64,000 nt of DNA from assembly GCF_025370935.1 (NCBI RefSeq), contig NC_133499.1, forward strand, positions 4,588,538-4,652,537. The letters run 5' to 3'. A program made the translations under genes and the position numbers. Origin of the DNA: Choristoneura fumiferana (lineage: Eukaryota > Arthropoda > Insecta > Lepidoptera > Tortricidae). The first letter of the stretch is position 1, and every line of letters starts with the position of its first letter. Positions 54,302-63,819 of the stretch are shown here, piece by piece. The notes beneath the pieces are model-generated. The model was not told the origin of the DNA. It worked only from the letters and a program-made list of their open reading frames with translations, and did no database searches.

Positions 54302-54364
54302 ATGTGAACAATCAAAAATAAGTTTAGAAAATGCTTCTCTAAACTTATTTTTGATTGTTCACAT
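54302..54364. repeat. Perfect 27-bp hairpin
   Basis: Arms at 54302-54328 and 54338-54364 are perfectly complementary around the loop AAATGCTTC. It could be a foldback insertion, a palindromic repair scar or an artefact. There is no evidence that it is a microRNA. Confidence 0.85.
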
Positions 54365-54439
54365 TTTTAAGCAACTTTACCGCAAACTTTTAAGCAAATT
54401 TACCGTCGTTTCCCTTAAATGCTCGCTAGAACGCTCGCT

Positions 54440-54800
54440 AAAATGTTCTTGTTTATTAAGATTGGTTTTTTTGTCATCCCGTAAAACCTAAATTGAAAAT
54501 ACAAACTGAAATATAGATGCACAGAAAAAACAGAAAAATAAGACCATCACTGGGAATCGAACCCAGGTCCTCGGTAATCCGTACCGCGTGCTATACCGCT
54601 ACACCACTGATGGTCAACGGTACCGACACGAATTTCCCCTATGCACCTCATATCTCAGCTTGTTTGTTTCTTACTTAGTCACTTAAGCAGTGACGCTACG
54701 GTACGGATTACCGAGGACCTGGGTTCGATTCCCAGTGATGGTCTTATTTTTCTGTTTTTTCTGTGCATCTATATTTCAGTTTGTATTTTCAATTCCTGTT
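54440..54800. repeat. SINE family F copy rearranged into a perfect inverted repeat
   Basis: A forward 5' piece (AAGATTGGTTTTTTTGTCAT) is followed by a reversed segment and then a forward segment. The arms 54491-54584 and 54701-54794 match at all 94 positions and include the B box GGGTTCGATTCCC. The 116 bp between them is F sequence in reverse orientation. Confidence 0.8.
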
Positions 54801-56092
54801 TATTGTCAATGTACGCCATCGCTAGGTTACGTTAAATAAAACTGCGACCCCACTTAGAAAACTAATCGCCGTTAGAAACGAGATGCAACCAAAAAAGTAG
54901 GTGAGGTTAGGTTCAAACTGCGACCCCATCATAAAAATAGTATTTTTTTTAATTTGTTTCATATTAACGAAATATACTCAGCGGTACAAAATTTGGCCCA
55001 TTCCACATACAAAATTACCTATTACTGCATACAATTGAGGGCCACATTTTTTCCCGCTCAGTATAATATGTGTGGACCAAGAATATCTAATTTGTTATTC
55101 TATGATATGAATATAGAAACATTACATAGATCGTATTTATGAGAAATTTCAAGGATATAAGGGAGAATGAGCAGATTTGTGTGGACACTGGCCTAGGAAC
55201 CAAGTAAGTATAAATAATTGGAATGGTTTTCTCATATACTACAACTTCTTGTATGGCGAGAAATCTCGAATCGCTGTGTAAAAAAAGTTAAGGCAAGATA
55301 AAAAAAAAACATTCAATCAATGAGCTTATTTTTATTGTTACATTGTTTATAATTCTTTACAATGGTTTTTAACAACCAAATATCAACAAAGTCAAAGATA
55401 AGAAGTCCCAAGAAAGGAACCAGATAAGAAAACCAGAATATTAGCAAAGACGGAAAAGTGCAAAACCAGACACGCAACGTAACGCAAAACGCATAAAAAC
55501 AAAATTATGACACAAAATCATCAACATACAGAAACTTAGTATAGAAAAAACCTACTTTTATGCAGCGATAACTTTTTTCGCACAAAGATTTGGGACTAGG
55601 TACCCGCCGTAGAAAAGTTTTAGAATATAGAATAAGCCTTCAAGTGGCATATCGCTTGTCCTTATTGATCATATAGGCCACTTAGCCCACCCTCCTTTCA
55701 TCAAGTATTCTGCCAATTGATTATTCTATGAAATGACAATATGAGATTTTTTATGTCAAACGAAATTCTATGAAACAACGTACAACCGTAAAAACATACA
55801 CTTGCGGCTTGCACATCAAAACATTCCACTACTTTTTAAAATAACTAATTACAAACAAGACCTCACTCCATTTATTGTCGGAACATAACAATTAAGCACG
55901 CCGCGAACGACACTTGCGCACTCGTTTTAATTTCAAAGCAATAAAAGTAAATTGTTGAGAACTGGAGCTGTTTTTAAAGGTCGGTTTACCTTATTAACTA
56001 TAGCAGTTAGCGAGTTACGAATAATTTGCCGAATTACTGGTCTAAGCCACGAATGGCTTAATTGCCAGTTTTTGCAAGCTTTGTAAAGAAAC
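54801..56092. other. No gene established
   Basis: 54840-54935 holds two diverged relatives of the 48-bp minisatellite. On the minus strand, short frames near 55693-55648 (ending LMKGGWAKWPI) and 55970-55880 (ending KCRSRRA) are each followed by AATAAA, but they are 12 to 31 codons and cannot be supported alone. Confidence 0.35.
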
Positions 56093-56605
56093 TAGCTCTC
56101 GCCCGCGACCTCGTACGCGTAGACTACACCTATCACGCGGAAACAACATTTTTTCCAGGGAAAAGTCGCACAATAACTTCCGAACGACGGCACCGAATTA
56201 GATAATTATTTTTTTGTTGTGTTCGTTATTGTGATGACAAGGTTATAAATATAAGTTTTTGTTAAAAATTCATTTTTAATATTACAAGCTTTTTTGCTGA
56301 CTATCCTTTTTCTTGGCTGTTCTTGCATTGTCATCCAAGCTACATTTCCGTACCAAATTTCAAGTCGATGCCATTAACTGTTGAGGAGTTCCGTCCTGCG
56401 GAGACGATTCTAACCGGTCTACTAGGATGTCACTACCAGATTATTGTATTGTCACCAGATTAACATAAGTATGCCAAGTTTCAAGTCAATCGGACCAATG
56501 GAAGTGGGTCAAATTTAGCTTCCAAGATTTGACCCAAACAAACAAATAAATAAAGCTTGTAACATACTGGAACGGGGGCGAAGACGCGGGCAACGACTAG
56601 TTTGT
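56093..56605. repeat. Family A start, reverse family B, reverse family A end
   Basis: 56093-56175: CTCTCGCCCGCGACCTCG. 56248-56565: reverse family B (ATAAGTTTTTGTTAAAAATT to AACAAATAAATAAAGCTTGT), near full length. 56572-56600: GGGGGCGAAGACGCGGGCAA. Family B may have landed inside family A. Confidence 0.6.
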
Positions 56606-57024
56606 AATAAGTATTAGTGGGGTAGATAGGTATAGAAGATAGATAGAAGAAATTCCGGGAAAATTTATGAAGCAGCTACAGTATAAGGAAGAGAAAGAGA
56701 GAAATGACTAAGATAAATAAATCTATGGCGTACTTGCTTTTCAATGGTCTTCGTTTATCTTATAAACTTTATAAAAATATGACCAAATCCACCTTGCGCG
56801 GTTACCGCAGTGTACAGACTTAAACCAGTACTGTGTTTTTTTATTATGAAAGTAAGGCAAACGAGCTAGCGGGTCATCTGATGTGAAATGATCATCACCG
56901 CCTATGAGTACCAACTATTCAACGAGTCATTGGTCCGTTGCCGGCCTTTTAAGAAAGTATAAGCCAATTTCTTAAAAGCCCCAATGTTATAGTTGTCTGG
57001 AAACACTATTGTGTCTCTGCTTTT
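56606..57024. repeat. Diverged reverse family C relative
   Basis: 56835-56960: TTTATTATGAAAGTAAGGCA, GGTCATCTGATGTGAAATGA and CATTGGTCCGTTGCCGGCC follow the family C order with many changes; a separate, older subfamily. The flanks are unassigned. Confidence 0.45.
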
Positions 57025-57565
57025 TAAATCCCCACGCAAAAAGAGCGGTATTATCTGTCTGTATGTCTGCGGCATCGTAGCTCTAACGGTATGACTATCA
57101 ATAATTATGCGAACCGAAACAAGTCGTTGTGATTCAAGAGTTTCTATAACAATAACCTAGCCCACTTAATAAAGTTGAAAAATTCCCGGCGTTGTCATCA
57201 TAAAAACGAATGAACCAATTTTAATGAAACATATTATAGCTTTCGCGTGAAAATCCGTTTGAGAGCTGCAACATTACACTACAGACATGACAGACGGTCA
57301 GACATGGCATAAGTACATTATACAGTCACTGGCTGTAATAACAAGCTTCTCTTTAGCTTGCCCTGTTTATTTGTTTATTGAGATATTCATTTATTTGGGA
57401 CAAATCATGGTAGCTAAACTTCCTTACCTCGGATTGACTTGAAAGTTGATACGGAAATGTAGTTTAAATAACAATTCAAGTACGGCCAACAAAAAGAACA
57501 TTCAGCAAAAATCTCTTACTTATTAAAAAGTACATTTTTAACACATACTTATTTAAGAACAGAAA
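57025..57565 (+). repeat. Family G (both strands) then family B
   Basis: 57025-57330 holds a forward G start (AATCCCCACGCAAAAAGAGC) and a reverse G part (AACGAATGAACCAATTTTAA). From 57338, AACAAGCTTCTCTTTAGC to ATTAAAAAGTACATTTTTAA is a family B copy. Confidence 0.55.
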
Positions 57566-58464
57566 GAAGCACTAAATGTATCTAGGCTACAGGAAAAAAA
57601 ATAGAGTGTATTAGATTTTTCGAGTGTTTTGCACTGTCCGACGTTATTACTTTTGACTGCCTTTCGTACTGCAGCAAATAATACCGACTGCGGCATTCGA
57701 ACATAAATCCGTGCCCGACCGGTGTATAGTAAAAACAATATTTGTCATACTTTGACAGAATATTGTGCACGCTAGGGAAGGGAACATTTCGATACGCTGG
57801 TTGTGTTTCTTCATTTTTCTTCATGAGAATTATTATTATTACTTATATATAAATCAATTAAAATGATAGAAGCGCAGTTAAAAACCAGTGCGCCGTAAAA
57901 TTAAATTAAACATACAGAAAGAAAAAGAAATACAAAAATATAGGTCTATATCGACTGGTAGAAAATTGTTAGTCATAATGTAATGTTTGACATAACTCTT
58001 TTTTTCTCTGAAACCATTTATTTTTCAGAATTGTTATAAAGCAAAATTTACTTAACCTATAGAGTTCTACAGGATGACCATTTAAAAAATAATGAATACT
58101 GTACGGTTTCTGCAGGAAAACAAAATTATGACCAACAATAATTATAACAAACATTACATTACGACTTATAAAATTATGGCTGACGAAAGGATCCCACAGA
58201 AATATAAATATGAATATAGCGTATTTTGAAAGTCGTCTTCGTCGCTGCCCTAAAACGACGGAACACACTTGCTGGAATATACTAGTATATTTATTTATTT
58301 AATTAAACATTACACCATCATCACAGGACATCCAATGCGATAGCGTACCAACATAAAATATACAATTTAATATATACAAATAAACTTATTGAAGAGTTAT
58401 GAATTATGAATTTATGTTTAGTTTTTATGTGGTTTCCAGTTTTTAAACTTTCGTGATTCTCACT
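57566..58464. other. No gene established
   Basis: Overlapping minus-strand frames (57824-57582, 57738-57553, 58268-57969) show no domain. The last contains FLNGHPVELYR in AT-rich context. Unassigned. Confidence 0.3.
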
Positions 58465-58800
58465 CATAGTCAAAATACCATACACGGGACTTATCACGCC
58501 ATTATTACACAATACGGTTCGGGAAGTTCGGAGGGACGATCGGACGTTGTAAGTGTTGTGTGTCGGTGTGATAGGGTGACTAATAAAAGTGACCAAGTGC
58601 GGGAGTTCGTGATAGAGGTGCCGGCACTATAGGTGATCAAGTGCGGGTAGTTCGAAGAACTCGCGCTGCTAGGCAGACTTGACACCCCACACTTCAGTCT
58701 ACTCGTGACCACGGCAACTGTAACGTTTCCGAAACGTCGAGGTAAATATTACTTGTGTAATAATAGCGTGATAAGTCCCGTGTATGGTATTTTGACTATG
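58465..58800. mobile_element. 336-bp element with 47-bp inverted ends
   Basis: 58465-58511 (CATAGTCAAAATACCATACA...) matches the complement of 58754-58800 at 46 of 47 positions. The 240-bp interior is GC-richer (GGACGATCGGACGTTG, CGTTTCCGAAACGTCG) and not palindromic. TGGTTTCCAGTT flanks both sides, about 20 bp out on the left and adjacent on the right. Confidence 0.8.
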
Positions 58801-59340
58801 GTTTCCAGTTATTAAAAAAATCCGACAGCCTTAGAAAACTTTTAGTCAAAACTACAAAGTTAAAAACTAGTCTAGTAGTCTAGAACTCTGTTAAGTTACT
58901 TTAAGTTCCCAGTAAAAAACTCGTAGTAGGGGTTTTTTTAATTTTCTCTATATTTTTTATTTCATTTTCTAAGCTTATATAATCATAACTGGTTTATAAA
59001 AACAGAATATGTCTTAAATAATCTAAAATAAATTTCTTGTTTTGTATCACTGCATTATTGCCAAGAAATAAATTATTTAATTTTAAAATTGTGCGAGTCT
59101 GACTTGTACTTGGCTGGGTTTTTTCAAAGTTATCGATATCGGCAAAATTTCTCGAGTCTATAGACGTTGGAACGTCACTAGCCGGCCGCGAGCAAGGCTT
59201 AGACAAAGAAAAACGTCTCGGAGACACACCTGGCACCCGGCGAGCAGTCTTGATACTTTACCTTTTTTGTAATAGAGAAATAACCGCTGCTATTCTGTAC
59301 CTAAATCCAATACAAAATAAACTCATTCAAGATTAAGATT
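58801..59340. repeat. Family L half and repeat-derived ORF
   Basis: 58865-58910: GTCTAGAACTCTGTTAAGTT (family L). The minus frame 59236-58994 runs through family H-like text (AGCCAAGTACAAGTCAGACT in complement) and has no ATG. I read it as transposon debris. Confidence 0.4.
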
Positions 59341-60094
59341 AACTTTTATTTAGCAATAAAGTTACACAATGCACAAAAATACAAATAAGGTAAACGAACG
59401 GGTGATCTTATATCATTAGCGATAAATTATAATTAGCGGTCACTGTAAACTCATGGTAGTGGTGCTGAGAGCAACACAACCGTGCACCATGCTATCGCGC
59501 GAACGAAGCGTGACTAGCCTCTCTAAAAAGCCAACAGTCTAGGAGCCCGTCTTAGTACCTCAACAATTATAGAACATGAGAAGCTCTATGCGAATGAACA
59601 GACTAACAATCTCTGATGCCGCGGTTCGCCAAGCTTTTTACTTTTTTTTTTCACATAAAACTGCCCGTGATTCACCTTTTTCTCACCTGATATATGCCAA
59701 AGGTTTTCGGCAGCATTCAAGCAAGTACCAACGTCATTTGTGTGTATTCAAATTCAAATCATTTATTGAGTAAATAGTAGTTTAAACGTCATTTTTTAAG
59801 TACCAGCGCTTTCGGAAAGACCATCATTGCCAAGAAGAATGCGCCGCAAGAAACTGGCAGAAGTCATTTAAAAAAATAAATAATAAATACTTAAAAACAA
59901 ACTACAGTATACAATTAAAGAAAAACATTACAAAAAAAAATCAGGATTGTATGGGTCCCTTAGTTACAAAACTAAACACTAACTATATCTACGTTCAGTG
60001 AAGTGTAGAATGCTTCCCACCGCATAAAAATTAAATAAAAAAATAAAATAATATAATTCTGAAATATACATTTCAGGTCAAGTAAGCAAGCTCA
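59341..60094 (-). mobile_element. Reverse LINE 3' ends
   Basis: 59345-59640 reads on the minus strand as a transcript end (GTGCACGGTTGTGTTGCTCT to GCTAAATAAAAGTTAATC). 59745-59890 is another (tail TTCAAATTCAAATCATTTATT in plus sense, then GCGCCGCAAGAAACTGGCAG). Both look like truncated non-LTR elements. Confidence 0.5.
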
Positions 60095-60420
60095 CGTCAT
60101 TGCTACAACCATCTTGCTCGCTAATCCTGCCGTGAAGCAGCAGTGCTTGCACTGTTGTGTTTCGGCGTGGAGAGTAAGACAGCCGTGAAATTATGGCACT
60201 TGAGGTATCCCATCTTAGGCCTCTAGGTTGGCAACGCACCTGCAATACCCCTAGTGTTGCAGATGTTTATGGCGGTGGTGATCTCTTACCATCAGGAACC
60301 ACTTGCTCGTTGCATCCAGTCGAATAAAAAAAATATATATATTTTTCTTATTTTTTTTATCCATTGTTCTTATGTTTGTCACGAATAAATGTTTTCCTTC
60401 TTTCTTTCTTTCTTTCTAAC
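60095..60420 (+). mobile_element. Family C retroposon, 5' truncated, with LINE tail
   Basis: TGCTACAACCATCTTGCTCG to GCATCCAGTCGAATAAAAAA is family C. It is followed by TTGTCACGAATAAATGTTTT and a (TTTC)n tail at 60380-60417. Confidence 0.65.
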
Positions 60421-61719
60421 AATATACAGCCTTAAATATAGCAAGGGGATGTATAAAGTCCCTGAGTTAGCAAGTATCAAGGCTTTTTGGTCCTTCCAAG
60501 ACGGGCAGGTGTAGCACACCGCAGAAACAATTACCGCTATATTAATTTATATTTATTTGAGTCGTAAGCGTTGTTTTATTGGCATTCATTTTGTACGCCC
60601 CTGGCATGGAAATCCGCGGGGCGCGCTAGTGTTCTGGTTTTTATTGCTTTTGTGTATAAATTGTTTTGTGTTTGAACGGTATTGTTTGTCTGAAGAGTTT
60701 TAACGCTAGTTTGAAAATGGGCGGTTTTTAGGGTTCTGTATCATTAATAAGATTTTTTTAATTATTAATTTTACCTTTGGTTTTTTTCCCCCGAACGCCC
60801 GAAGGACGTTTTTCGTGTGAAGTCCTATATTCAGCTGTGACACGTATATACGCACGGATGATGATGGTGATGTCATGTATGTAAAGGTGCTCCCACATTG
60901 GCTGTTATGAGTGTTCTATGACGTTATAAAACATTTTTTTTATAACATTGTACATATAACAAATTGTTGCCAGCTCAGCAGGTATAAACGCTCTTAATGC
61001 GTGGTTGGCTGAAGGGAGATTTTTCAAATTCAAATTCTAATATTTTATTATTGTAGATTGTGGGTACATCACAGTTAGTTGTTACAGTTAGGTATTTTAT
61101 AATCGAACCAGCACAACCAGCCAGTTTTTGGCATACAATATTTTTTAAATTAACTAGGTACCTACTTTCACTAAGTTACATTACAATCAGTTACAATCCA
61201 ATCAATAGGTACCTGCATAATTAGGTACATATGAAATGGATAATAATAATATTGAAATAGTTAAAATTGCATGTCAATTACGTCTAGCTATAAATAATTA
61301 TTGCATTAATTTTGATTACTTAATTATTGATTCTCAATTTTAATTAGATATAATTATATTAATTGTTTGTTTATCAGCCCATTATGTCAATTATTTTTGT
61401 TTTTATCTACAAATTGGTCATCAATGCTATTAGTATACCCTCTCCAAACAAAATTTGTACAGTTTAGATTTATATTCGGGAAACTCAGATCTTTTGAGGT
61501 CTTCCGGCGGGTAATTAAATATTTTAACTGAACTTTAAACAATAAAGTTGTAGCACAAATTCACATGCTCGCCTCGCAATTGCAGTAATAGAGCTGTTAT
61601 TGTGTTTGACAGACACAATTGCATAATGCGATCCCACAAGCTCGTAATGGTCACTCGACACATCACGACACATGCGTGTCCATTGCGCGACACGGTACGG
61701 TTTGAAACCCCTGACGCTA
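60421..61719. other. No gene established
   Basis: ACACGTATATACGCACGG and a GATGATGATGGTGATG run (60841-60873) is a SINE-D-like tail. 61020-61420 is very AT-rich. Nothing else was recognised. Confidence 0.35.
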
Positions 61720-61889
61720 ACCTAACCAACAAAAAGTTGGAAACCCCCGACTTTGTCACTTCCAAGTTCAATATCTCAAAAACGGATTTCTAGAAACAAC
61801 ACGTAACACATCGCTAGAAAACTTGATCTCAAATAAAAAAAATCCGCATTCAAATCGGTTTACCCGTTTAAGAGCTACGGTGCCACAGA
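61720..61889 (-). repeat. Family G repeat, reverse, cut by the gap
   Basis: CCAACAAAAAGTTGGAAACC to AGAGCTACGGTGCCACAGA runs straight into the N run. The repeat probably broke the assembly here. Confidence 0.7.
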
Positions 61890-61989
61890 NNNNNNNNNNN
61901 NNNNNNNNNNNNNNNNNNNNNNNNNNNNNNNNNNNNNNNNNNNNNNNNNNNNNNNNNNNNNNNNNNNNNNNNNNNNNNNNNNNNNNNNN
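61890..61989. other. Assembly gap (100 N)
   Basis: Exactly 100 N; size unknown. The long frame spanning it is an artefact. Confidence 0.99.
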
Positions 61990-62738
61990 TGAATGTTCCT
62001 GTACACAACACAATGACTTCATAATTACGACGAAAGAAAGAAAATATATTTATTTGGTCACATTAAGACATACCAAAAACAAACAAAGCAAAAGCGAAAA
62101 GAGCAAAATGGACACAAAAAGGGAATCTGGCTCAGCACGATGTCGCAAATCAAATCGACAGCTAACGTTTGCTGATTATGCTATATTAAGTTTTATAATT
62201 TTATCATATTGTTATCGTGTTTGGATTCAGAAATCAAAGCCATTTGGTTTTTTAAAACGGCCAGTTTCATTGATCTGTGCACCAGTCGAATACCGTGTCG
62301 CTTTTTTCCCGCAATAGTGACACGGTAATTAGACGTATGCGCACAGATAAATGTGAATGTCCGTGTCCGCCATCCTTTTTCCAGATCTGTGCACATAGTC
62401 TGATCACTGCGTCATTTTAGCAGGAAAAAGTGAAACGGTTATTAGATTAGCGCTTCTGCTAGTTATATATTTATAACGATTGCTTCTGTGTTATTATATA
62501 TTTATAGATGTGTTTATATAAATACTTTTATATATTTATTTATTCTTTAAATAATTTATAACTTGTGATTAAAAATGAATTTAGGTTTACATTTCATTTA
62601 TCTTGAATATAGCAATAACCTAAAAGTAAACCAGCAGGGAGGTAAACTTGTGTCGACGACTATTACTGTCCGTAACATATTTTGACTCCTTAGTCGACTA
62701 CATTATATTTCAAAATTGCATTAAGTTTTTTTTTCTAG
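61990..62738. other. Intron or intergenic text with a hairpin
   Basis: 62035-62200 is a reverse retroposon-like end (AAATATATTTATTTGGTCAC, AATGGACACAAAAAGGGAAT). 62273-62348 folds on itself (ATCTGTGC against GCACAGAT, TACCGTGTCGCT against AGTGACACGGTA). Then AT-rich text leads to the polypyrimidine tract of the FLYWCH exon. Confidence 0.5.
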
Positions 62739-62986
62739 GCATCGATTACAAGATCATCACAACAAGTAATAACAAAAGTCTACTGATGCTCAATGGTTAC
62801 ACGTTTGCAAAAAATTCAAACGGGGGACTCTATTACTGTTCTAAGAATAAGATGAAATACAACAAATGTACAGCGAGTATCAAACTAAACGACAGTGGGA
62901 TAGTTCAATGGCTGAGGGAAAACCACAATCATCCACCTCCTACCTTTATGAAGACTGCTAGCGGGTTGTATATGAGGATCTCTTGA
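62739..62986 (+). CDS. mod(mdg4): FLYWCH zinc-finger terminal exon, mod(mdg4)-like
   Basis: After TTTTTTTTTCTAG, two bases finish a split codon and 81 residues follow to TGA. Numbering from Ile1, residues 3-64 form a FLYWCH zinc finger: YKIITTSNNKSLLMLNGYTF, then LYYCSK with Cys33, Cys43, and the HNH ligands His62 and His64. The tail is PPPTFMKTASGLYMRIS. In insects, modifier of mdg4 encodes a shared BTB part joined to many alternative last exons, most carrying one FLYWCH domain just like this. The BTB exons are not in the window. The apparent longer ORF reaching back to 62648 is intronic. A poly(A) signal lies at 63210-63215. The FLYWCH call is firm. Assignment to mod(mdg4), rather than another FLYWCH gene, is inference from exon form and the tandem neighbour. 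Confidence 0.75.
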
Positions 62987-63035
62987 TACACCAGACAGGA
63001 CATGTAATAAGCTGCTCTCGTTCTACTTACACTTA

Positions 63036-63155
63036 GGGGCTGTTTCACCATCCATTGATTAGTGTTAACTGACGGTTAAAAAATGTGATGCAAATAGAGA
63101 CGGCATCACACCTAACCGCCAGTTAACACTAATCAATGGATGGTGAAACAGCCCC
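63036..63155. mobile_element. Harbinger-like MITE in presumed 3' UTR, TSD TTA
   Basis: GGGGCTGTTTCACCATCCAT faces ATGGATGGTGAAACAGCCCC, with TTA duplicated (63033-63035, 63156-63158). It lies between the FLYWCH stop and AATAAA, so the mRNA would carry a long hairpin. Confidence 0.85.
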
Positions 63156-63209
63156 TTAGAGTGCTATTGAAAGTCACCTACTTCTACTATACACTCTGTT
63201 TTTTTTGTG

Positions 63210-63215
63210 AATAAA
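63210..63215 (+). terminator. Poly(A) signal AATAAA
   Basis: About 220 bases after the stop at 62984-62986, 120 of them the MITE. It is the first canonical hexamer downstream. Confidence 0.5.
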
Positions 63216-63576
63216 ATATTGATGTTTAAATTAACACAAAGTTATTTTTTTACAAAACAATTATCACATTATTAGTAGGGGTTGTGTCGTTGTGAGTCAA
63301 TTTAAGGCAAATAACTTGTTGCTTTTACTTGAAACATGACCTCTATTATCAAAATTCATTTATTTGCGGCGCAGTGAGTACCAAATGCTTAATTAATTGG
63401 TTATGAACGTTCGAAGCCCTGACAGACGGAACAGACAAATATACAGTTTTCCTTTTAAGATGCATATAGGCGTTTCGAGCACGTAAGATATTTTTTTATT
63501 TGTTCGAAGACTCAGAACATTGTACCTATACCTATTTAATTTCAGCTCTTTCTAAATTATAAGCATTTTTTTTCAG

Positions 63577-63758
63577 CTATCCCTTACGAGATTATCACAA
63601 CAGCGCGTAACCAAACTCTACTTATGCTTAATGGACATACTTTCGCAAAAAGCGCCGCCAAGGGACTTTATTACTGTTCGAAGATGTTTAGAAATAAATG
63701 CAGGGCGAGTGTCAAACTTGACGCTAGTGGGATGATCGACCGGCTGAGAGAAGAATAA
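63577..63758 (+). pseudogene. mod(mdg4): Second FLYWCH exon, truncated before HxH
   Basis: TTTTTTTTCAG, the same split-codon phase as the upstream exon, and a paralogous frame: IPYEIITTARNQTLLMLNGH, LYYCSK with both zinc cysteines, then RASVKLDASGMIDRLREE and TAA at 63756-63758. The His-x-His ligands are missing. Just beyond, in another frame, a matching tail continues (SYMKTPCGLYVKLTR) to TAA at 63817-63819. Comparison with the first exon implies a net loss of two bases around 63753-63765. Either the exon is decaying, or this is a base-level assembly error in a live exon. Confidence 0.65.
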
Positions 63759-63819
63759 CCATGCACCGCCTAGTTATATGAAGACTCCTTGTGGGTTGTA
63801 TGTGAAGTTAACCAGATAA

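Noticed and set aside
54302..54364. MicroRNA precursor
   Set aside because: The perfect stem and short loop are atypical of animal pre-miRNAs; without small-RNA data the claim is unsupported.
55648..55970. Two short minus-strand frames with downstream AATAAA
   Set aside because: Only 12 to 31 codons in AT-rich DNA where AATAAA is common by chance.
58994..59236. 80-codon minus frame (SPRRFSLSKPCSRPASDVP)
   Set aside because: No ATG, passes through family H-like text, and resembles transposon debris.
61823..62317. 164-codon frame across the N run
   Set aside because: It includes 34 unknown residues from the gap, and the flanks are family G and retroposon sequence in reverse.
62648..62738. 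ATG upstream extending the FLYWCH frame
   Set aside because: It lies in the intron; a polypyrimidine tract and AG separate it from the domain.
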